Source of the DNA: Candidatus Nanopelagicales bacterium
GTDB lineage: Bacteria > Actinomycetota > Actinomycetes > S36-B12 > CAIYMF01
DNA: 64,000 nucleotides
Direction of reading: 5' to 3'
Assembly (NCBI GenBank): GCA_017848795.1
Contig: JAFIHG010000019.1
Span: forward strand, 34,302-98,301
Each line of letters begins with the position of its first letter. Position 1 is the stretch's first letter. Shown here piece by piece: positions 18,764 through 27,114 of this stretch. A program made the position numbers and the translations under genes. The notes under the pieces were generated by a model. That model was not told the DNA's origin. It saw only the letters and a program-made list of their open reading frames with translations, and did no database searches.

Positions 18764-20411
18764 GTGGTTGTGCGTCGTACCCCTTCCGGGTCTGCCGGCG
18801 TGCTGGTCGCGGGAACGTCGATGGTCATGATGGTGGGGTTGCTCGCAGCCCCGCCCGCGACAGCGGCACCAGCGAAGAAGGCGTTGACCGATCGCGTCAG
18901 TGTGCGGACCGGTGGGTTCGAAGGGCATGCGGTGGTGAACAGCGGCGGACAATCCGGGAACGAGCGCCGTCTGCTCAGTGCCAACGGCCGCTTCTCGGTG
19001 TTCGAGTCAGCCTCGGAACTGATCGGGAAGAACAACCTCACCTCGTGGGGCGTCTACGTCCGGGACCGCAAACTCGGCACGACGACGCGAGTGAGCGTCT
19101 CCAGTTCGGGGAAGGCCGCTAACGCGAACAGTGGCAGCCCGTCCATCAGCGCCAACGGTCGGTACATCTCGTTCTCGTCTGCGGCGAGCAACCTGGTTCC
19201 CGGTGACACCAATGGCACCTCGGACGTCTTCGTGCACGACCGCAAGACGCGGACGACGAGCCGGGTGAGCGTGGACAGCGCTGGGAAACAGCACGGCGCC
19301 GCCTACCGCAGTGGCACCGCATCGCTCAGCCCGAACGGACGGTTCGTGACCTTCCAGAGCGACGCACCCGGTCTGGCGCCCGGGACCGGGAAGGCTTGCA
19401 GGCGTATCTTCACGACCGGAACACCGGCACGACAGAACTGGTGAGCCTGGACAACGCCGGAGTCGGTGCGTCGGTGGTGGTCGGCGAGACCGTCTCGACC
19501 GACGATGCGGGACGGTACGTCGTCTTCACCTCGCTGGATTCCGGTATCGCCCCGGGGACGAACAACCTCAACCCCGACACGTCGTGGTGCGCGACCGTGT
19601 GAACAGGACGACGACTCAGGTCAGCCGGATGCACTATCGCGCCTACAACCCGACGATCAGCGCCAACGGCCAGTTCATTGCCTTCAGCTACAACAACAAG
19701 TGGGATGGGCTGAACTCCCCTAACCCGGTACTCGCCGGCGAAACGGTTCTCGCCGAGGATGTGTATCTCTACGAGACCGCGACCGGGAAGATCACACGCG
19801 TCAGCGTCGGCAACGGTCGCGTTGCCGGGAACAGCGACAGCTACCACCCATCTCTGAGCGCCGATGGTCGCTACGTGGTCTTCAGCTCAGCAGCCACCAA
19901 CTTGGTGAGTGGTGACACCAACAACAAGGTCGACGTGTTCCGCCACGACCGCCTCACCGGCCAGACGATCCGGGTCAGCGTGACGTCCTCTGGTGCGCAG
20001 ATTCCCGAAGGGGCCCGGTCCGGATCGATCAGCGGCGACGGCAATCACGTCCAGTTCGACAGCTACGGCAGCACCATCACCAGCCATTCCGTGGGTGCTG
20101 GCACGCGCAACACCTTCGTACGGGACCTGGCAGGCACGTACCAGCCGATGCGCGCCAAGGTCGTGAAGCTTGCGAAGAAGGCGAAGGCGAAGCGCTCGTA
20201 CACGATCAAGACCGCGGGAATCGGCGCCAAGGAGAGCCTGACCGTTCGCTGGAAGCCGGTCGGGAAGACCAAGGGCAAGGTCATCAAGCGCAGTCTGCCG
20301 GTCAAGGCGAACAAGGTACGGATGAAGGCGCCGGTCCGGCTCGGCAAGTACCGCGTCACCGTCACGTACGCAGGGGTGGCCCAGCGGGCCGCTGGCGTGC
20401 GCGTCCGGTGA
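18764..20411 (+). pseudogene. Secreted TolB/PD40-type beta-propeller protein with two frameshifts
   Basis: The gene starts at GTG 18764 with GGAGGA upstream and a signal peptide ending ATAAP. It encodes repeated propeller blades of the form S-x-NGRYISFSSAASNLVPGDTNGTSDVF-V-HDR. The reading continues through three frames: 18764 to about 19384, then about 19385 to 19580, then 19584 to 20411. Each change equals one missing base; the first is in a GGG run at 19382 where blade consensus expects PGD. The C-terminal 80 residues are Lys-rich and beta-like. It is either a recent pseudogene or carries two sequencing errors. Confidence 0.75.
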
Positions 20412-20416
20412 CGGCG

Positions 20417-20453
20417 TCACGTCGGCCCCGCCCTCCGGGTGGGGCCGACGTGA
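20417..20453. terminator. Terminator hairpin after the beta-propeller gene
   Basis: Perfect 13-base arms, TCACGTCGGCCCC (20417-20429) and GGGGCCGACGTGA (20441-20453), around an 11-base loop, starting six bases after the stop. No T-run follows, as usual for high-GC actinobacterial terminators. It may also serve the convergent tRNA-Leu transcript. Confidence 0.75.
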
Positions 20454-20490
20454 GATGCGGTCGCCCCGCTCCGAACAGCCGCGGTACGGG

Positions 20491-20573
20491 TGCGGGAGGG
20501 GGGACTTGAACCCCCACGTCCTTGCGGACACCAGATCCTAAGTCTGGCGCGTCTGCCATTCCGCCACTCCCGC
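20491..20573 (-). tRNA. tRNA-Leu (anticodon UAG)
   Basis: On the minus strand the gene begins GCGGGAG and ends CTCCCGC plus discriminator A, giving a perfect 7-bp acceptor stem. The anticodon arm CCAGA-CTTAGGA-TCTGG shows anticodon TAG. A long variable arm (GTCCGCAAGGAC) marks a class II tRNA, as expected for leucine. The T-loop GTTCAAGTC is intact. CCA is not encoded. It reads CUA and related leucine codons. Confidence 0.95.
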
Positions 20574-20602
20574 GAGCCCTCAAGGGTAGGTGCTCGACCG
20601 AT

Positions 20603-20658
20603 CGATCATGGGGTTGGTGGGCCGTAGCACGGCGTACGGCCCAGCAACGTCATGATCG
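20603..20658. repeat. Intergenic palindrome, GATCATG family copy 2
   Basis: Arms 20603-20626 and 20635-20658 pair at 21 of 24 positions. They begin CGATCATG and contain TTGGTGGGCC, closely matching copy 1 at 17421. A third CATGATC half-site lies at 20683, mirroring the extra half-site beside copy 1. It lies between bcp and tRNA-Leu. Confidence 0.65.
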
Positions 20659-20698
20659 ACGGAACGAGCGACGCGGCACACCATGATCGAACGGACCG

Positions 20699-21181
20699 TC
20701 AGAGGCCGAGCTCGCCGCGCAGCTTCGCGACGTGGCCCTTGGCCCGCACGTTGTACATCGCCCGCTCGATCGTGCCCTTGCCCTTCGCGTCCACATCGAT
20801 CACGAACGTCGAGCGGATGACACCGGTGACCGTCTTGCCGTACATCTTCTTCTCGCCGTAGGCGCCGTACGCCTCGAGCACCGCGCGGTCCGGGTCGGAG
20901 ACGAGCGGGAACGTGAGCGCGTCGCGCTCGCGGAACTTCGCGAGCTTCTCCGGCTTGTCGGGCGAGATGCCGATCACGTTCACGCCCGCCGCCCGGAGAG
21001 CGTCGAGGGAGTCGCGGAAGTCGCACGCCTGCGTCGTGCAGCCCGGGGTCATGGCGGCCGGGTACGCGTACAGCACGACGCGCTCGCCGGCGAAGTCCTT
21101 CAGCGAGACCGTCTTCCCGCTGTCGTCGGAAAGCGAGAAGGCGGGGGCGGTGTCACCGGGTTCGAGGCGGACTGCGCTCAC
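20699..21181 (-). CDS. bcp: Thioredoxin-dependent thiol peroxidase (BCP-type peroxiredoxin)
   Basis: A 160-residue peroxiredoxin that reduces hydroperoxides using thioredoxin. The peroxidatic cysteine is C48 in MTPGCTTQACDF and C53 is the likely resolving cysteine of the atypical two-Cys BCP class. GVIRSTFVID is the usual C-terminal strand. The GTG start at 21181 has AGGAG seven bases upstream. In mycobacteria bcp also neighbours a DUF3618 gene; here a cobalt importer separates the two. Confidence 0.94.
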   Translation of the reverse strand: MSAVRLEPGDTAPAFSLSDDSGKTVSLKDFAGERVVLYAYPAAMTPGCTTQACDFRDSLDALRAAGVNVIGISPDKPEKLAKFRERDALTFPLVSDPDRAVLEAYGAYGEKKMYGKTVTGVIRSTFVIDVDAKGKGTIERAMYNVRAKGHVAKLRGELGL

Positions 21182-21258
21182 TGCTGGCTCCTGCGGGTCG
21201 TGGGTCGCTGTGCGCCCATCCTGGCAGGCCTCCCGGCCGCGTCGGTGTCCCGTCTTGT

Positions 21259-21273
21259 TGCGAAGGGTTCGCA
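21259..21273. promoter_or_regulatory. Possible operator between bcp and cbiM
   Basis: TGCGAA-ggg-TTCGCA is a perfect 6-3-6 palindrome lying in the 142-base divergent region, 51 bases before the cbiM start. A metal-responsive regulator for the cobalt importer is a reasonable guess, but no known consensus is matched. No cobalamin riboswitch B12 box is visible. Confidence 0.3.
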
Positions 21274-21323
21274 CCTGCGACACTCTGCAAAGAGCACATC
21301 GTCGCGCAGCACGGGAGACACGT

Positions 21324-22052
21324 ATGCACATGCCCGACGGCTTCATGAACGCCCCCGTGTCGCTCGCGGCCGGTGCCGTCGCCGCTGCGGGCATCGCCGT
21401 GTGCCTGAAGGGGGCGCGCCGGGAGCTGGACGAACGTGCGGCCCCGCTCGCCGGGCTCTGCGCGGCGTTCATCTTCGCCGCTCAGATGCTCAACTTCCCG
21501 GTGGCCGGCGGTACGAGCGGGCATCTGCTCGGTGGTGCGCTCGCGGCGATCCTGCTCGGGCCGTACACGGGCGTGCTCGCGGTCAGCACCGTGCTGCTCG
21601 TACAGGCGCTGCTGTTCGCCGACGGCGGGTTGACCGCGCTCGGCTTCAACATCATCAACATGGCGCTGGTGACGGTCGTCGTCGGTTGGTTCGCGTTCCG
21701 TGCGCTGGCCCGGCTGCGGCCCGGCTCCCGGGGCTGGCTCACCGTGTGCGCCGGCGTCGCTGCGTTCCTCTCGGTGCCGGCCGCCGCTGTCGCGTTCACC
21801 CTCGAGTACGTCGTCGGCGGTACGGCGACCTTCTCCGTCGGGCAGGTGTTCGCGTCCATGGTCGGCATCCACGCGCTGATCGGGATCGGGGAGGGTGTGA
21901 TCACCGCGCTCACCGTCGGGGCCGTGCTCGCGACCCGGCCGGACCTGGTACGCGGCGTCCACGACCTGCGCCCGTCGCTGCAGTTGACGACCGTGGGCGC
22001 AGCGCCGGCCACCGGCGCGTACGGCTCCGCCCGGCACGGGGAGACCCGGTGA
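21324..22052 (+). CDS. cbiM: Cobalt ECF transporter substrate-binding subunit CbiM
   Basis: A 242-residue membrane protein that captures Co(II) for the ECF importer. The N-terminus MHMPDGFMN carries the metal-binding motif M-H-I/M-P-D-G of CbiM/NikM, where the amino group and His coordinate the metal. NFPVAGGTSGHLLGGALAA and NIINMALV are family segments. ATG 21324 is placed by GGGAG upstream and by the need for the MHMPDG end. First gene of a cbiM-N-Q-O operon. Confidence 0.94.
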   Translation: MHMPDGFMNAPVSLAAGAVAAAGIAVCLKGARRELDERAAPLAGLCAAFIFAAQMLNFPVAGGTSGHLLGGALAAILLGPYTGVLAVSTVLLVQALLFADGGLTALGFNIINMALVTVVVGWFAFRALARLRPGSRGWLTVCAGVAAFLSVPAAAVAFTLEYVVGGTATFSVGQVFASMVGIHALIGIGEGVITALTVGAVLATRPDLVRGVHDLRPSLQLTTVGAAPATGAYGSARHGETR

Positions 22053-22387
22053 GCACCACGACCGCGCACCGACCGGTTCGCCGGCGCAACACGGTGTTCC
22101 TGCTCGCCGGACTCGCGGTCGCGCTGCTGCTGGCAGGCATCGTGAGCTTCTACGCCTCCAGCGAGCCGGACGGGCTGGAGAAGGTGGCCGCCGACCACAG
22201 CCTCGACGCCAACGTGACCGACAGTCACACCGCCGGCAGCCCGCTCGCCGAGTACGGCGTGCAGGGCGTCGAGAACGAGCGGGTCTCGGTCGGCCTGGCA
22301 GGGGTCATCGGGGTCGGGGTGACCTTCCTCGTCGCGGGCGGCCTGGTGCTGCTGGTGCGGACCCGCCGCCGTACCGACGCCGACTGA
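22049..22387 (+). CDS. cbiN: PDGLE/CbiN-like small subunit of the cobalt transporter
   Basis: A 112-residue protein with two transmembrane helices (about 18-35 and 78-102). The periplasmic loop contains PDGLE, the name-giving motif of the CbiN-like PDGLE domain, and the later PLAEYGV. The GTG overlaps the cbiM stop by four bases, so the two are coupled. CbiN-type subunits assist metal loading of CbiM. Confidence 0.88.
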   Translation: MSTTTAHRPVRRRNTVFLLAGLAVALLLAGIVSFYASSEPDGLEKVAADHSLDANVTDSHTAGSPLAEYGVQGVENERVSVGLAGVIGVGVTFLVAGGLVLLVRTRRRTDAD

Positions 22388-22406
22388 CCCGACGGGCGAG
22401 GCGGAC

Positions 22407-23186
22407 ATGGGAGGCGCGCACCGGCACGGCGCGAGCGGCGCGCTCTACCTGCACGGCCACAGCCCGGTCCACCGGATGCCGGCGCACGTGAAGATCGTGG
22501 CCCTGGTGCTGTTCCTGCTGCTGGTGGTCACCACGCCCCGGGAGCAGTGGTGGGCGTACGGCGCCTACCTCGCGCTGCTCGCCTTCGTCGCGGCCCTCGC
22601 GCGGGTCCCGCCGCGCACCGTCGTCGTACGGCTGGCGATCGAGATCCCCTTCGTCCTCTTCGCCGTCCTGATGCCGTTCGTGTCGGCCGGTCCGTACGTG
22701 ACGGTCGCCGGCCTGACGCTCTCCCAGCCCGGCCTGGTCGCGGCCGGGGCGATCCTCGCCAAAGCCACCCTGGGAGTCATCGCGAGCATCCTGCTCGCCG
22801 CGACGACCACCGCGCAGGAACTCCTGCTGGGACTGCAGCGGCTGCGGCTGCCCGACCCGCTCGTGACGATCGCCTCGTTCATGCTGCGCTACGCCGAGGT
22901 CGTCTCCGACGAGCTGCACCGCATGGCGATCGCGCGCGAGTCCCGCTGCTTCCAGGCCCGCGGGCCGAGGTCGTGGCGGGTGCTGGCGCAGTCCGCAGGC
23001 GCCTTGTTCATCCGGTCGTTCGAACGCGGCGAACGCGTGCACCTGGCGATGTGCGCGCGCGGCTTCACCGGCCGGATGCCCCTCGTCGCGGCGCCCGCAG
23101 CCACGCCCCGGCAGTGGGCGCCCGCGCTGGCGCTGCCCGCAGCCGCAGCACTCGTGCTCGCCGGCGCGTTCGTGGCGGCCGCGTGA
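22407..23186 (+). CDS. cbiQ: Cobalt ECF transporter T component CbiQ
   Basis: A 259-residue integral membrane scaffold protein. It shows about five helices and the coupling motifs that contact the ATPase: ARESRCFQARG near residue 180 and the second Ala-Arg-Gly box MCARGFTG near residue 215. The early segment SPVHRMPAHVKIV is typical. Its stop overlaps the cbiO GTG. Confidence 0.93.
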   Translation: MGGAHRHGASGALYLHGHSPVHRMPAHVKIVALVLFLLLVVTTPREQWWAYGAYLALLAFVAALARVPPRTVVVRLAIEIPFVLFAVLMPFVSAGPYVTVAGLTLSQPGLVAAGAILAKATLGVIASILLAATTTAQELLLGLQRLRLPDPLVTIASFMLRYAEVVSDELHRMAIARESRCFQARGPRSWRVLAQSAGALFIRSFERGERVHLAMCARGFTGRMPLVAAPAATPRQWAPALALPAAAALVLAGAFVAAA

Positions 23187-23950
23187 GCCCCGCGGCGCTG
23201 TCGGTCCGCGGGCTCGCGTACGCCTACCCCGACGGGCGGCAGGCGCTGTTCGGCGTGGACCTCGACGTCGCAGCGGGGGAGCGGCTCGCAGTCCTCGGGC
23301 CCAACGGTGCCGGCAAGACGACCCTGGTGCTGCACCTCAACGGCATCCTCGGCGCCGGTAGCGGCACCGGCACCAGTCAGGGCGAGGTACGTGTCGGCGA
23401 GCTGCCGGTCACCAAGGAGAACCTGCGCGAGGTGCGTCGCCGGGTCGGGTTGGTGTTCCAGGACCCGGACGACCAGCTCTTCATGCCGACCGTCGGGCAG
23501 GACGTCGCGTTCGGGCCGGCGAACCTCGGGGTGCAGGGCGCCGAGCTGGAGCTGCGGGTGCGGCGGGCGCTCGCGCAGGTGGACCTGGCAGGCTTCGAGG
23601 ACCGGGCCCCGCACCACCTGTCGTACGGCCAGCGGCGCCGGGTCGCCGTGGCGACCGTGCTGGCGATGGAGCCGGACGTGGTGGTGCTCGACGAGCCGAG
23701 CAGCAACCTCGATCCGGCGGCGCGCCGCGAGCTGGCGCAGGTGCTGACCGGGCTGGACGTCACCGTCGTGATGGTCACCCACGATCTGCCGTACGCGCTC
23801 GAGCTGTGCCCCCGGTCGGTGATCCTCTCCGGTGGCGTGATCGCGGCGGACGGTCCGACAGCACAGCTGCTGGCCGATGAGGAACTGATGGCCGCGCACC
23901 GCCTCGAGCTGCCGTACCGGCTGGACCCACGGGCGCTCGGCACGCCGTGA
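23183..23950 (+). CDS. cbiO: Cobalt ECF transporter ATP-binding protein CbiO
   Basis: A 255-residue ABC ATPase. Walker A is LGPNGAGKTTL near residue 38, the Q-loop VGLVFQDPDDQLF is typical of the cobalt/ECF group, the signature is LSYGQRRRVAVA near residue 141, and Walker B is VVVLDEPSSNLDP, followed by the H-loop VTHDLPYA. GTG start overlaps the cbiQ stop by four bases. Only one ATPase is encoded, so it should act as a homodimer. Confidence 0.94.
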   Translation: MSPAALSVRGLAYAYPDGRQALFGVDLDVAAGERLAVLGPNGAGKTTLVLHLNGILGAGSGTGTSQGEVRVGELPVTKENLREVRRRVGLVFQDPDDQLFMPTVGQDVAFGPANLGVQGAELELRVRRALAQVDLAGFEDRAPHHLSYGQRRRVAVATVLAMEPDVVVLDEPSSNLDPAARRELAQVLTGLDVTVVMVTHDLPYALELCPRSVILSGGVIAADGPTAQLLADEELMAAHRLELPYRLDPRALGTP

Positions 23951-23976
23951 GGGCCGGAGATCGCTAGGCTCGCGGG

Positions 23977-24288
23977 GTGAGCGATACGCAGACGCCCGCC
24001 GAAGCCGGTACCAAGGCCGCGAAGCGCGAGCTCGCTGCCGCGGACGAGCGCTCCCCGGCCCAGATCGAGGCCGAGATCGTCGCCACGCGGGAGCGGTTGG
24101 CCGGCCGGATCGACGAGCTCACCGCGTACGTGGCGCCGCCTGCCGTGGCGCGCCGGCAGCGCGAGCGGATCCGCGCGTTCTACGTCGACGAGTTCGGTGG
24201 CATCCGCCCGGAGCGGGTCGCGGCGACCGCCGCGGTCGGGCTCGCGCTGCTCGCGCTCTGGCGCCGGCGGCGCCGGGCCCGGCGGTGA
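23977..24288 (+). CDS. DUF3618 domain protein with C-terminal membrane anchor
   Basis: A 103-residue protein. The DUF3618 core is RSPAQIEAEI-x-x-T/A-R-E-R-L-A followed by IDELTAYVAPPAVA. A single helix (about 82-95) followed by a run of arginines anchors it to the membrane with the N-terminus inside. DUF3618 proteins next to bcp are common in actinobacteria; function unknown. Confidence 0.88.
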   Translation: MSDTQTPAEAGTKAAKRELAAADERSPAQIEAEIVATRERLAGRIDELTAYVAPPAVARRQRERIRAFYVDEFGGIRPERVAATAAVGLALLALWRRRRRARR

Positions 24289-24359
24289 GCGGCGGGCCGA
24301 CCCCGTACCCTCTGCTCCCGTGAGCGCGCGAGGAGTGAGCCGCCCCCGGCCAAAAGACT

Positions 24360-24391
24360 CGCTGCGTTGTGGGGCGGGGAGCCCCGCAGCG
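24360..24391. promoter_or_regulatory. Hairpin in the leader of the GroES-like gene
   Basis: CGCTGCG (24360-24366) pairs with CGCAGCG (24385-24391), and GGGGC (24371-24375) with GCCCC (24381-24385), leaving a TTGT bulge. It ends 17 bases before the GTG, just upstream of the ribosome site. It is not a CIRCE element. It could modulate initiation or be a transcription pause signal. Confidence 0.35.
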
Positions 24392-24408
24392 GGCGAACCG
24401 GAGATGCC

Positions 24409-24756
24409 GTGAGCGCGCCCGACACGTCGCCCCGGCCGGACGGGTCGGTGCCGGTCAAGCTGCTGCACGACCGGCTGCTCGTCAAGGTCGACACGGCCGA
24501 AGGGGAGCGGCGCTCGGGTGGCGGGATCCTGATCCCGGCGACTGCTCAGGTCGGCAAGAAGCTGGCCTGGGCCAAGGTCGTCGCGCTGGGGCCGAACGTG
24601 CGTACCGTGCAGGTCGGCGACCAGGTGCTGTTCGAGCCGGAGGACCGCGGCGAGGTCGAGTTGCACGGCGTCGCGTACATCCTGCTGCGCGAGCGCGACG
24701 TGCACGCCGTCGCGTCCTCGCGGGTGCCCGACACCGCGGCCGGCCTCTACCTCTGA
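24409..24756 (+). CDS. GroES-like co-chaperonin family protein
   Basis: A 115-residue GroES-fold protein: VKLLHDRLLVKVD at the start, RRSGGGILIPATAQ for the mobile loop region, VGDQVLFEPED, and YILLRERDVHAV at the end. It differs from standard 97-residue GroES by a disordered N-terminal extension and a C-terminal tail, and no groEL is nearby. It is likely a paralogue beside a separate housekeeping groES; whether it caps GroEL is uncertain. Confidence 0.82.
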   Translation: MSAPDTSPRPDGSVPVKLLHDRLLVKVDTAEGERRSGGGILIPATAQVGKKLAWAKVVALGPNVRTVQVGDQVLFEPEDRGEVELHGVAYILLRERDVHAVASSRVPDTAAGLYL

Positions 24757-24795
24757 CTCCGCGACCCCGCGCCAGCTACCCGCGGGCGCCCGAGG

Positions 24796-25584
24796 TCACC
24801 GGGTCGAGGCAGCCCCGGCGGACGGGCTGCGCTGATCGCCGCCCTGGGCCGGGAAGTGGTGCTCGAAGGTCTTGAGCAGGTCGTCGCCCCAGCCCTTGCC
24901 GAGCTTGCGCTCGAGCAGCTTGCCCAAGCCGCCGAGCCGGGATCCCAGGTTGCCGAGCTGCGGATCGAACCGGCCGAAGTGGTGTCGGAACTGCCCGAAC
25001 TCCCGCTCGAGTGCGTTCAGGTCGAAGACCCGCACCGCGGTCGAGGTGTCTCCGTCGACGGTCGCCACCACGGCGACGTCCGCGCCGTCCTTGATGTCGG
25101 CGATCGTGCCCTCGGAGTTGCCGAGGGGCGCCGCACCGATCCGGGTGTCGCCGTTCACGACGTACGTCGCGGTGTAGCCGTCGGTGCTGCGGACGGTGAG
25201 GGACGTGGCGCTCACGTCGCTCGCCGTGCCGCGCTGCGCCGCCAGGGTCTGGTACCCGCCGTCGCGCTTCTCCACGACGACGGTGCCGTGCAGCGGCTGG
25301 CTGCCCGGGCCGATCCCGAGCTGGCCGAGCTCGCCGGCGAGCGCACCCATGCCGAACCGGCCGCCTGGCATCCCCAATCCGCCGGGCGGGGACATCCGTG
25401 GCGCCGGTGCGCTCCCGGACGGGGCCGCTGCGGGTGGTGAGGTGGTGTCGGCGCTCGCGGCCCCCGAGATCAGCACCGCACCGGTGCCGACCAGGATCAC
25501 GGCCAGCCCGCCGCCGACAGCGGCGAGCGCGAGCCGAGCGCGGTCCGAGCCGCGCCGGTGCGGCGGGGTGAGGTCCTGCTCCAC
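24796..25584 (-). CDS. Membrane-anchored protein with DUF5666-like beta domain
   Basis: About 262 residues: a short cytoplasmic N-terminus, one transmembrane helix (VGGGLAVILVGTGAVLISG), a Pro/Gly-rich linker, then a beta-rich domain with GTASDVSATSLTVRSTDGYTAT-like strands that recall DUF5666, and a charged helical C-terminus (FGQFRHHFGRF, GKLLERKLGKGWG). The GTG at 25584 is chosen because AGGAGG lies six bases upstream; a GTG 42 bases earlier has no such site. Function unknown. Confidence 0.7.
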   Translation of the reverse strand: MEQDLTPPHRRGSDRARLALAAVGGGLAVILVGTGAVLISGAASADTTSPPAAAPSGSAPAPRMSPPGGLGMPGGRFGMGALAGELGQLGIGPGSQPLHGTVVVEKRDGGYQTLAAQRGTASDVSATSLTVRSTDGYTATYVVNGDTRIGAAPLGNSEGTIADIKDGADVAVVATVDGDTSTAVRVFDLNALEREFGQFRHHFGRFDPQLGNLGSRLGGLGKLLERKLGKGWGDDLLKTFEHHFPAQGGDQRSPSAGAASTR

Positions 25585-25731
25585 GGTCGTCCTCCTCGTC
25601 CGGAAACGATCGGACTCGATTGTCACCCACGTTCACCGGGGAACGGCACCTGGTGGATATGAAGCAGATGTGAGAGCGCGGCCTAGCATGCTGTGCGTCA
25701 CCCGTACGGCCCAGATGTGGAGCGCGCAGCT

Positions 25732-27114
25732 ATGGACGTCGTCGAAGCCCTGACCGCGGCTCTGCCACCGGGAGCGGTCGTCACGGACCCCGACCGGCTC
25801 GCGTCGTACCGGAACGACCAGGCTCCCGGGGTGAGCGCCGGTACGCCGCTGGCCGTGGTGTTCGCGCAGTCCACCGCCGACGTGGCCGCGGCGTTGCAGG
25901 TCGCGTACGCGCACCGCACACCGGTCGTCCCGCGCGGGTCCGGGTCCGGACTTTCCGGCGGCGCGAACGCGATCGACGGCGGGATCGTGCTCACCCTCGA
26001 GCGGATGAAGCGGATCCTCGAGATCGACGCTGCCGACGGGGTCGCCGTCGTGCAGCCAGGCGTCGTCAACGATGTGCTGCGCGCCGCCGCCCGCGAGCAC
26101 GGGCTCTTCTACGCGCCCGACCCGTCCTCGCGTGACTGGTGCAGCATCGGGGGGAACGTCGCCACGAACGCGGGTGGGCTGTGCTGCGTGAAGTACGGCG
26201 TGACCCGTGACTCGGTGCTCGCGCTCGAGGTGGTGCTCGCGGACGGGCGCGTGCTGCGGGTGGGGCACCGCAGCATCAAGGGCGTCGCGGGGTACGACCT
26301 GGTGGGGCTGTTCGTCGGCAGCGAGGGGACGCTCGGGGTGGTCACCGAGGTCACGGTCAAGCTCCGGCCGCTGCCCGCACCGGCGATCACCGTCGTCGCG
26401 GTGGCCCCGGACCTCGACGTCGCCAGCCGCGCCATCGCGGGGGTGCTCGACGCCGGAACGCCGAGCCTGCTCGAGCTCATGGACCGTACGACCGTCCGCG
26501 CCGTCGAAGCGTGGAAGCCGATGGGGCTCGACACCGCTGCCGCGGCCCTGCTGCTGGCGCAGACCGACCTGCCGGGCGCCGCGGGGGAGGAGCAGGCCCG
26601 GGCGTTCGAAGCGGCGTGCGTGGCGGCCGGTGCCATCGACACGTACCGCTCCGAGACCGCGGAGGAGGCCGACGCCCTGCTCACCGCTCGCCGGCTCGCC
26701 CTTCCCGCGCTCGAGCAGCTCGGGGACATCCTGATCGACGACGTCGCGGTACCGCGCGGCCAGGTCGGGGCGCTCGTGGCGCGCATCACCGAGATCGCCG
26801 AGCGCAACCAGGTCACGGTCGCCACGCTCGGGCACGCCGGGGACGGCAACCTGCATCCCACGTTCGTCATGCCGCGCGGCGACGAACCGGCGATGGCGCG
26901 TGCCCGCCGCGCGTTCGACGAGGTGCTGGAGGCGGGCTTGGCGCTCGGCGGCACCGTCACCGGGGAGCACGGCGTCGGCGCGATCAAGGGCCGGTTGCTG
27001 CACGCCGAGCTGCACCCGGTGGCTCGCGAGCTGCACCGCACCATCAAGAACGCGCTCGATCCGACCGGAATCCTCAACCCCGGAAAGGCGCTGCCCTTTG
27101 AGTCCGGCGCCTGA
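25732..27114 (+). CDS. glcD: FAD-linked oxidase, GlcD/D-lactate dehydrogenase type
   Basis: A 460-residue flavoprotein of the VAO/PCMH family that oxidises a 2-hydroxy acid such as glycolate or D-lactate. The FAD-binding part shows VVPRGSGSGLSGGANA, IGGNVATNAGGLCCVKYG and GSEGTLGVVTEVTVKL; the C-terminal cap has HAGDGNLHPTF and GGTVTGEHGVGAIK, then the ending LDPTGILNPGK. No GlcE or GlcF partner is adjacent, so it is probably a single-subunit enzyme. ATG 25732 starts a few residues before the conserved region. Confidence 0.88.
   Translation: MDVVEALTAALPPGAVVTDPDRLASYRNDQAPGVSAGTPLAVVFAQSTADVAAALQVAYAHRTPVVPRGSGSGLSGGANAIDGGIVLTLERMKRILEIDAADGVAVVQPGVVNDVLRAAAREHGLFYAPDPSSRDWCSIGGNVATNAGGLCCVKYGVTRDSVLALEVVLADGRVLRVGHRSIKGVAGYDLVGLFVGSEGTLGVVTEVTVKLRPLPAPAITVVAVAPDLDVASRAIAGVLDAGTPSLLELMDRTTVRAVEAWKPMGLDTAAAALLLAQTDLPGAAGEEQARAFEAACVAAGAIDTYRSETAEEADALLTARRLALPALEQLGDILIDDVAVPRGQVGALVARITEIAERNQVTVATLGHAGDGNLHPTFVMPRGDEPAMARARRAFDEVLEAGLALGGTVTGEHGVGAIKGRLLHAELHPVARELHRTIKNALDPTGILNPGKALPFESGA

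Noticed and set aside
21182..21323. Cobalamin riboswitch before cbiM
   Set aside because: The B12-box and conserved core are absent, and the 142-base region is too short for the full aptamer plus the bcp promoter.
24360..24391. CIRCE heat-shock operator
   Set aside because: The hairpin does not match the TTAGCACTC inverted repeat.
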